Origin: Alphaproteobacteria bacterium UBA2723
GTDB lineage: Bacteria > Pseudomonadota > Alphaproteobacteria > RF32 > CAG-239
Reading direction: 5' to 3'
Length of the DNA: 14,022 bases
NCBI GenBank assembly: GCA_002353835.1
Contig: DEKL01000048.1
Location: forward strand, 757 to 14,778
Part shown: piece by piece, positions 7,921 through 14,022 of the stretch
Position numbering within the stretch: position 1 is the first letter of the stretch
Layout: every line of letters begins with the position of its first letter
The notes under the pieces: generated by a model
Told to the model about the DNA's origin: nothing
Seen by the model: the letters and a program-made list of their open reading frames with translations, nothing else
The model's database searches: none
Translations under genes and position numbers: made by a program

Positions 7921-9165
7921 ATGGATTCACCTTTAATCAAAAATGTTAATTTATTTTTGGATGATAAACCATCCGTTTTTGCCTTACGAAACAAAGCAAG
8001 GATAGCTTTGGATTCTATCGGCTTTCCAACCCTGAAAACAGAAGCATGGAAATATACTGATATCAAAGAGCTTATAAATAAAGATTTTAACATAAACACC
8101 GAAGAAAATACCTGTTCACACGAATGCTGTCACCATCATAATGAGGACACCTCTTTTATAGAAATTCGTTTCTGCAACGGAAAACTTCATGTAGAAGAGT
8201 ACAACATGCCGGAAGGTATAACCCTGACACCATTACCATTAGCTCTGTTTGATGATGACTACAAAAAATACTTCTTTAATGCCTTTAATTTGGAAAAGCA
8301 TCCTTTTGCGGCCTTAAATGGCTTATATCTTGAACAAGGTATATGTATTCACATAGAAAAGAATACCTCATTAAATAAGCCTATACTCATTAAATATAAC
8401 CAAAAAGATTGTGACAATTTGCAGTTAAGTATTCATAATCTTATCATATTGGAAAAAGGTGCCAAGCTTGAACTCATTGAGGATTTTACTTCTGCCTCCG
8501 AAAACACATACTTTACAAACACTGTTAATGAAGTTTATCTAAAGACAGAATCAGAGTTGACACACTACAAAATACAAAAAGAAAATTCTAAAAGCTACCA
8601 TATTGCTCTAAACGCCATAAAACAACAAGAAAAAAGTTCTTACAAGCAATATTACTTATCAGACGGTGCCAAATTAAGCCGACAGGAAACGCTTGTTAAT
8701 TTAGACCAACAAAACGCTAACGCTGAAATATACTCCGCCTATAAGGCAAAAAAGAACTGCACCACGGATATAACAACCAACATAAATCACTTAGTGGAAA
8801 ATACAAACTCAAACCAATATGCAAAAGGTGTTTTAGAAGAAGATTCCACCGCCGTTTTTCAAGGCAAAATACATATTGCTCCCAATGCCGTAAAAACTTC
8901 CGGACATCAGCTTCACAAAGCGCTTTATCTAAGCGATAGTGCAAAATTAAATTGTAAACCTGAATTAGAGATTTACGCTGATGATGTTAAGTGTTCACAT
9001 GGTGCCAGTTGCGGCGAGCTTGATAAAGAACAATTGTTTTATTTACTTTCTCGCGGCATAGAAAAACATACCGCTATAAAACTATTAACAGATGCTCATT
9101 TAGAAGAGTTGCTATCTCTTATTCCTAACCCGAAAATTAAAGAATTATTCTTCGGTTTTGAATAA
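7921..9165 (+). CDS. sufD: Iron-sulfur cluster assembly protein SufD
   Basis: SufD is the SufB paralogue that forms the SufB-SufD heterodimer on which Fe-S clusters are built with SufC. The N-terminal helical part includes LKTEAWKYTDIKEL (38-51), typical of SufD. The middle (about 150-385) is the beta-helix repeat seen in SufB/SufD proteins, including VLEEDSTAVFQGKIHI. The C-terminal helical domain carries KCSHGASCGELDKEQLFYLLSRGI; His360 there fits the functionally important SufD histidine. I chose the start at 7921 (414 residues; E. coli about 423) because AAAGGA ends nine bases upstream; an earlier in-frame ATG at 7891 lies inside sufC. A Cys/His-rich insert, CSHECCHHH at residues 65-73, is unusual. 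The absence of sufB nearby raises the question of a lone SufB-like scaffold, but the SufD-type C-terminus argues for SufD. Confidence 0.93.
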   Translation: MDSPLIKNVNLFLDDKPSVFALRNKARIALDSIGFPTLKTEAWKYTDIKELINKDFNINTEENTCSHECCHHHNEDTSFIEIRFCNGKLHVEEYNMPEGITLTPLPLALFDDDYKKYFFNAFNLEKHPFAALNGLYLEQGICIHIEKNTSLNKPILIKYNQKDCDNLQLSIHNLIILEKGAKLELIEDFTSASENTYFTNTVNEVYLKTESELTHYKIQKENSKSYHIALNAIKQQEKSSYKQYYLSDGAKLSRQETLVNLDQQNANAEIYSAYKAKKNCTTDITTNINHLVENTNSNQYAKGVLEEDSTAVFQGKIHIAPNAVKTSGHQLHKALYLSDSAKLNCKPELEIYADDVKCSHGASCGELDKEQLFYLLSRGIEKHTAIKLLTDAHLEELLSLIPNPKIKELFFGFE

Positions 9166-9957
9166 AAACTTCGCTTGATAAGCTAAAGATAGCTGAATAA
9201 CCGCTGTTACCATATAAATTAAAAAATAGCAGAAGAAGTCGCCAGCAAAAATATTCAACCACAACGGCAAACTGTTTTCCATCATAAATGTTGCAAAAAC
9301 AATCCTAAAAAAGTATGCAAAAATAAGAAAATAGATAAAAAACCAAGTAATCGGCTTATAAATATTATCAAAAACAGGCCAAAAAGTTTTATTTATGGCA
9401 AAAAAGTGCCCACCCTGTAAATAGTTATAAAAAGCCACAAAATTCAGCAGCAAAAACAAAGCAAAAACAATAAATAATGAAATACCTACAAAAATGACTA
9501 ACTCAACATGCCAATCAGGAACAGCTTTTCTGTTTTCTAAAGCAATACAACCGATACACAAAACAAGCCAAAGAACAAGATAAAGTAAAACGACACCAAA
9601 CGCTTTAAAATCTTTCTTCAAACATTTAGTTTTTATAGCCTCCGAAAAACTCTTCTTATCAAAAACTATCGCCTGCCATCTGTTAACAAAAAAAGCCACA
9701 CTAAATAAAGAAACAATAGTTGAAGCCAAAATATTAATAAGCGAGCGCGTACAAAAAAGCCCGCTAATGGTACCACTGACTTCAAACCCGCAAAAGAGAC
9801 TACGTCCCAAGCACAAAATAATAAGTGTTGTTAGAAAAGAAAGTCCGCCGGCCAAAAAAACAAAATCTTTCAAATGCATACTAATCTCTGATGCAGGAAA
9901 AGATAAGCCTTCTAAAAAAGGAATAACTATTCTGTTTTCATCACTTTTCGTATTCAT
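9145..9957 (-). CDS. Unrecognised six-helix integral membrane protein
   Basis: I do not recognise the family. The 270-residue product has about six predicted membrane helices at roughly residues 31-51, 73-92, 120-140, 152-178, 203-225 and 233-258, with a short charged N-terminus and a basic loop at about 101-118 (KKSFSEAIKTKCLKKDFK). It is rich in Phe, Leu and Ile, with no obvious transporter or enzyme motif. Polytopic helper and small-permease proteins look similar, so no function is offered. The start at 9957 is chosen because GGGAG lies just ahead, overlapping the dnaE stop; upstream in-frame ATGs inside dnaE lack such a site. It begins 10 bases after dnaE and is probably co-transcribed with it. 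Its last 21 bases overlap the 3' end of sufD on the other strand. Confidence 0.8.
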   Translation of the reverse strand: MNTKSDENRIVIPFLEGLSFPASEISMHLKDFVFLAGGLSFLTTLIILCLGRSLFCGFEVSGTISGLFCTRSLINILASTIVSLFSVAFFVNRWQAIVFDKKSFSEAIKTKCLKKDFKAFGVVLLYLVLWLVLCIGCIALENRKAVPDWHVELVIFVGISLFIVFALFLLLNFVAFYNYLQGGHFFAINKTFWPVFDNIYKPITWFFIYFLIFAYFFRIVFATFMMENSLPLWLNIFAGDFFCYFLIYMVTAVIQLSLAYQAKFLFKTEE

Positions 9958-9967
9958 AACTTTCTCC

Positions 9968-12900
9968 CTAAAGTTCTTTAACATGTGTAACACCGGGTAT
10001 GCTCTTTAAACGAGTAAGCATCATATTATCAGCAAATGCATACCCGCCATCAAGTTCTATGCGAACATCCCAATCATCTATCTCCGGTATTAAATAAACC
10101 TTATTGCTCCCTCGCCTATCTGTATATAACAATTTTTTTATCTCAGAAACAGCAGAGATATTATCTAAAGATATTTCCCAACCTTTGGCTTGTTCGGCAA
10201 TAGCCTGGTCTAACGTTTGCACGCTGTTTATCATTATCCGCGGATTTTCTTCTTCAGACTGTTTATTTATGGTAACTTTCACGAGTAGCGGACAACCGGA
10301 GCTGATAACATCTTCATATTTAGCCAACCCCTCAGAAAACAGCATTCCCTCAAATTCATCTGTTGTATCAGAAAGCTTCACAAAAGCATATTTATTACCA
10401 TTTTTACTAAGCCTCTTCTGAAAACTCTCTACACAACCTGCAATATTAGCTCTTATGCTGTCACCAACCTTAATATTGGCCATTACCTCCTGACAATTTT
10501 TAACGCCTAATTTTTTCATACTATCCGCATAAACATCTAACGGGTGCGCCGAAAGATAAAAACCGATTGCCGCCGCTTCTAAACGCAATTTTTCTAAATC
10601 CGGCCAATCCGGAGCATCTGCCAGCTTAACTTTTGACGAATATTCATCTATACCGAACAAAGAAGATTGAGCGCTCGTCTTCATTTCTGTTGCAGAAGAA
10701 ATGTTTTTCAATATCAAATCAATATTGGCAAAAAGCTTGCCTCTTTTTTTATCCAAACTATCAAAAGCACCGGCTTTTATAAGTTGCTCTAACTGCTTAC
10801 GATTAAGTTGTTTGGCATCAACCCTGTTAATGAAATCCGAAATATCCTTAAATTTACCGCCTTTTTCTCGTGCTTCAATAATGGCATTCATATTGGATTC
10901 GCCAACACCCTTAATTGCACCTAAAGCATACCGTAGCTTCCCGTTCTGCACACTGAATTTTGCCAGAGATTCGTTAATATCCGGCTTTAACACCTCTATA
11001 CCCAAAACCTTACATTCTGCCTTAAATACCGCTAATTTATCCGTATTGGTAATATCCAAATCCATTACCGCGCACATAAATTCAACCGGATAATGAGCTT
11101 TTAAATAAGCTGTTTGATAAGAAACCAAAGAATATGCCGCGGCGTGTGATTTATTAAAACCATAGGATGCAAATTTTTCCATCTGGTCAAAAATGCTTTT
11201 TGCTATTTCTTCATCAATTCCGTTCTTAATAGCGCCTTCCGTAAACATTTTACGTTGCTTTGGGATTTCATCACGCATTTTTTTACCCATAACTTTACGC
11301 AATTTATCCGCACCGCCCATGGTATAGCCGCCAAGTTCGCGAGCAATCATCATAACTTGCTCTTGGTAAACCATAATACCGTATGTTTCTTTTAAAATAG
11401 GCTCTAATTTCGGATGTAAATATTGTATTTCCTCTTCCCCATGCTTACGTTTAATAAACGTCGGAATATTATCCATCGGCCCCGGACGATACAAAGAAAC
11501 AATAGCTATTAAATCTTCAAACCTATCCGGACGAATCTGTTTATGCACATCTTTCATACCGGAAGATTCAAATTGGAAAACCGCTGTTGTTTTACCTTCC
11601 TGCAACATCTTATACGTATCTTTATCGTCAAGAGGCACTGTTTCCATATCCAAATCAATACCTTGTGCTTTTTTTATCCAATCAACGGCTCTTTGTATAA
11701 CCGTAAGAGTCTTAAGTCCCAAAAAGTCAAACTTAATTAAGCCGGTTTCCTCAACATATTTCATATCATACATTGTAACCGGCATATCTGCACGCGGGTC
11801 TTTATATAAAGGAACAAGCTGGTCTAACGGTCTGTCACCGATAACAACACCGGCGGCATGCATACCGGAATTACGGTATAAACCCTCAAGTTTAATTGCT
11901 ATTTCAAAAAGTTTATTGATTTGCGGGTCACTTTGCCGCATTTCTTCTAATTCCGGCACCATTTCCAATGCTTCCGGCAATGTCGGGTTTTTACCCTGAA
12001 CACCGGCAGGTATCATCTTAGATATTTTATCGGCCTGAGTATATGGCATTTGCAAAACGCGCGCCACATCACGAATAACTGCTTTTGATTGTAATTTACC
12101 ATAAGTAATAATCTGTGCAACATGGTCAAAACCATATTTTCTTTGAACATATTCTATGGTCTTGTATCTGTTTTCTTGGCAAAAATCCACGTCAAAGTCC
12201 GGCATGTTAACACGTTCAGGGTTTAAGAAACGCTCAAAAAGCAAATCCAACTTTAACGGATCAAGGTCTGTTACTTTTAATGACCATGCCACAATTGAAC
12301 CGGCACCCGAACCACGCCCCGGCCCAACAGGAACCCCATTGTGTTTTGACCATTTAATAAAGTCCGAAACGATAAGAAAATACCCCGGAAATCCCATCTT
12401 TTTAATAACGCTCAGTTCGTATTCCAAGCGTGCATAATATCTTTCATCAATTTCCTTTTTCTGCTCGGCTGTCATCCCTTCAAAATAAACAGCTTTCTGC
12501 ATTCTTTCATCTAATCCCTTATAAGCTTCTTCCGTAATAAATTCATCTTGGGTTTTTCCTTCCGGACATTCAAAAATCGGTAGCAAAGGATCAACTTTTT
12601 TAGAAAGAAAATTACATAATTTAGCTATTCTTACCGTATTTTGAATAGCCTCCGGTAAATCAGAAAAAAGCTCTACCATTTCTTCTTCAGACTTTAATCT
12701 GTTATTAATGGAAAACTTACGTCTGTTTTCGTTGGAAACATATTCTCCGGCAGATATACAAACCAAAGCATCATGCGCTTCATACATATCCTCATCAAGG
12801 AAAAATGCCTCATTTGTAGCAACAAGCGGTATATTATATTTATAAGCAAAATCAATAAAATTTTCTTCTGTTTTACGCTCTGTATCCAAACCGATTCGCG

Positions 12901-13456
12901 AAATTTCCATATAGAGTCTGTCACCAAAAATTTCTTTCAGTTTCACGGTAAAATCTTCTGCTTCTTCTTTACGATTTTCCAACAACAAGCGTCCTATCGG
13001 TCCTTCTACCCCACCTGTTAAAGCAATTAAACCCTCATTAAAATCTATCAAATTTTGTAACGTTAATTGCGGAACCCAGCCTTTTTCCGTATTATCCAGA
13101 TAACAACGTTTCATCAGCTTCATAATATTGCCATAACCGACATCATTCATAACCAACAAAACTATTTTATCCGGTTCAAGTTCTCTCCCTTTAGAGCGCA
13201 TAATATCATCAGAATCAGCATTTCTTAATAAGAACTGGCAACCCAAAATAGGTTTAATACCTTCATCCGCTGCAAAATGAGAAAAAGCTTTTGCTCCGAA
13301 CATATTTGAGCTATCTGTTACAGCAATGGCACAAGCTCCTGTTTCTTTAAGCTTTTTCATCAGATCCATTTTTGTTTTATCTTTAAGCATAATCGTACTT
13401 TCGGCCAAAGAATAAGCCGTATGAACTCTTAAATGCACAAATTTTGGATCTTTCAT
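9968..13456 (-). CDS. dnaE: DNA polymerase III alpha subunit
   Basis: This is the replicative polymerase subunit. Its 1162 residues match E. coli DnaE (1160). The PHP domain fills about 1-280; the first metal-site motif reads HLRVH and a later one VTDSSNMFG, so ligands of active PHP nucleases are replaced, as in E. coli. The polymerase core shows GPGRGSGAGS (about 378-387), PDFDVDF with Asp422 and Asp424, and IKFDFLGL with Asp577, giving the catalytic triad. A helix-hairpin-helix region lies at about 865-900, an internal beta-clamp motif QSSLFG at 930-935, and an OB fold at about 993-1075 (VGDSIRANIAG). The start has GGAAAGAG just upstream. The degenerate PHP site implies that proofreading comes from a separate DnaQ, not seen here. 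It is followed closely by a membrane protein gene. Confidence 0.98.
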   Translation of the reverse strand: MKDPKFVHLRVHTAYSLAESTIMLKDKTKMDLMKKLKETGACAIAVTDSSNMFGAKAFSHFAADEGIKPILGCQFLLRNADSDDIMRSKGRELEPDKIVLLVMNDVGYGNIMKLMKRCYLDNTEKGWVPQLTLQNLIDFNEGLIALTGGVEGPIGRLLLENRKEEAEDFTVKLKEIFGDRLYMEISRIGLDTERKTEENFIDFAYKYNIPLVATNEAFFLDEDMYEAHDALVCISAGEYVSNENRRKFSINNRLKSEEEMVELFSDLPEAIQNTVRIAKLCNFLSKKVDPLLPIFECPEGKTQDEFITEEAYKGLDERMQKAVYFEGMTAEQKKEIDERYYARLEYELSVIKKMGFPGYFLIVSDFIKWSKHNGVPVGPGRGSGAGSIVAWSLKVTDLDPLKLDLLFERFLNPERVNMPDFDVDFCQENRYKTIEYVQRKYGFDHVAQIITYGKLQSKAVIRDVARVLQMPYTQADKISKMIPAGVQGKNPTLPEALEMVPELEEMRQSDPQINKLFEIAIKLEGLYRNSGMHAAGVVIGDRPLDQLVPLYKDPRADMPVTMYDMKYVEETGLIKFDFLGLKTLTVIQRAVDWIKKAQGIDLDMETVPLDDKDTYKMLQEGKTTAVFQFESSGMKDVHKQIRPDRFEDLIAIVSLYRPGPMDNIPTFIKRKHGEEEIQYLHPKLEPILKETYGIMVYQEQVMMIARELGGYTMGGADKLRKVMGKKMRDEIPKQRKMFTEGAIKNGIDEEIAKSIFDQMEKFASYGFNKSHAAAYSLVSYQTAYLKAHYPVEFMCAVMDLDITNTDKLAVFKAECKVLGIEVLKPDINESLAKFSVQNGKLRYALGAIKGVGESNMNAIIEAREKGGKFKDISDFINRVDAKQLNRKQLEQLIKAGAFDSLDKKRGKLFANIDLILKNISSATEMKTSAQSSLFGIDEYSSKVKLADAPDWPDLEKLRLEAAAIGFYLSAHPLDVYADSMKKLGVKNCQEVMANIKVGDSIRANIAGCVESFQKRLSKNGNKYAFVKLSDTTDEFEGMLFSEGLAKYEDVISSGCPLLVKVTINKQSEEENPRIMINSVQTLDQAIAEQAKGWEISLDNISAVSEIKKLLYTDRRGSNKVYLIPEIDDWDVRIELDGGYAFADNMMLTRLKSIPGVTHVKEL

Positions 13457-13486
13457 TTTCTCTTTCCGTTTTTCATCTTTTTTAAG

Positions 13487-13514
13487 ACTTTACCACAGAT
13501 ATAAAATATCTCAA
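13487..13514 (-). promoter_or_regulatory. Possible promoter for dnaE
   Basis: On the minus strand TTGAGA (13514-13509) is followed after 16 bases by TAAAGT (13492-13487), about 30 bases before the dnaE start. It lies downstream of the terminator of the eno unit, so dnaE needs its own promoter here. Consensus match only. Confidence 0.4.
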
Positions 13515-13539
13515 CCATTTTATCTTTTAATAAAACAAA

Positions 13540-13563
13540 AAGGTGCTGTTTTACCAGCACCTT
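13540..13563 (-). terminator. Rho-independent terminator after the eno / small protein unit
   Basis: AAGGTGCTG (13540-13548) pairs with CAGCACCTT (13555-13563) around a six-base loop. On the minus strand the stem is followed by TTTTGTTTTATT, the expected U-rich tract. It sits about 20 bases after the stop of the small membrane protein gene. Confidence 0.85.
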
Positions 13564-13583
13564 CTTTGTTAAGCCTATATTTC

Positions 13584-13838
13584 CTATTCGTATTTAGCTT
13601 CAGCTCCGTTTTCATAAACATCTTGAGCTTCATCAAAACTGTTTTTCAAAACTTTTCCCAGTTTTGTTGCAGACTTTGCAGTATCTGCCGCCACTGTACT
13701 TTCAGCACTTGAATAAATTTTTGACTGAATATACTCAATTTGCTCATCAAAAGGAATATCTTTCACTCCCCAAAAATAGGAGGAAATAATAATACACCCG
13801 CAAAAAGCAACAAATAAAAAATACATCAAAGCTTTCAT
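13584..13838 (-). CDS. Small unrecognised single-helix membrane or exported protein
   Basis: I do not recognise this 84-residue protein. Its N-terminus is hydrophobic at about residues 4-22 (LMYFLFVAFCGCIIISSYF), a membrane anchor or signal. The rest is a hydrophilic, Ala/Ser/Lys/Glu-rich region with helical character (AADTAKSATKLGKVLKNSFDEAQDVYENG). It starts 13 bases after the enolase stop, with only a weak AGAGA-like binding site, and ends just before a hairpin terminator, so it is probably the last gene of the eno transcript. Downstream of eno many Alphaproteobacteria carry a FtsB/DivIC-type septum protein; this one has similar topology but no clear leucine-zipper coiled coil, so I do not assign that function. 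Tight spacing to eno and a clean terminator support a real gene. Confidence 0.7.
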   Translation of the reverse strand: MKALMYFLFVAFCGCIIISSYFWGVKDIPFDEQIEYIQSKIYSSAESTVAADTAKSATKLGKVLKNSFDEAQDVYENGAEAKYE

Positions 13839-13851
13839 TGTATATCTCTGA

Positions 13852-14022
<171 letters not shown>

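Noticed and set aside
9958..9993. 12-residue extension of the six-helix membrane protein into dnaE
   Set aside because: GGGAG directly precedes the 9957 ATG; the upstream ATGs have no such site.
13584..13838. Assignment of the small protein as FtsB/DivIC
   Set aside because: Position after eno and topology fit, but there is no leucine-zipper coiled coil or recognisable family motif.

Overview
The window looks like chromosomal housekeeping DNA from an AT-rich alphaproteobacterium, possibly one of the low-GC host- or gut-associated lineages. That is an inference. The evidence is the mltA / Tim44-like (timA) / secB neighbourhood typical of Alphaproteobacteria, a CarD/CdnL regulator, a SecB-SecA pair, low GC by eye, and gaps of mostly under 130 bases. 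I see no phage, transposon, CRISPR array, toxin pair, tRNA or rRNA gene.

Layout. 1-1681, minus strand: a two-gene unit with a Tim44-like membrane protein gene followed by an overlapping lipoprotein lytic transglycosylase (mltA) that runs off the left edge. 1682-1807: a short divergent promoter region. 1808-2727, plus: secB and trmL. 2860-3369, plus: a carD-family regulator with its own promoter. It converges through a bidirectional terminator on 3436-4284, minus: a membrane-anchored or exported parvulin-type prolyl isomerase. 4452-9165, plus: secA-sufC-sufD as one tight unit. 9145-9957, minus: an unrecognised six-helix membrane protein directly downstream of dnaE (9968-13456, minus), with its tail overlapping sufD. 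13584-14022, minus: the 3' end of enolase and a small unrecognised single-helix protein, closed by a terminator.

Working together: about half the window concerns the cell envelope and protein export. SecB keeps preproteins unfolded and hands them to the zinc-tipped C-terminus of SecA; the parvulin probably folds exported clients; MltA trims peptidoglycan; the Tim44-like protein is a membrane adaptor. SufC and SufD are two of the three parts of the SufBCD iron-sulfur scaffold, and sufB is not beside them. The remaining genes are core metabolism (eno), replication (dnaE), tRNA modification (trmL) and transcription (carD).

I found no clear new system. The items most worth a second look are the secA-sufCD arrangement without sufB, a Cys/His cluster in SufD, and two small unrecognised proteins riding on the dnaE and eno transcripts. 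All domain calls come from reading motifs; no search was run.
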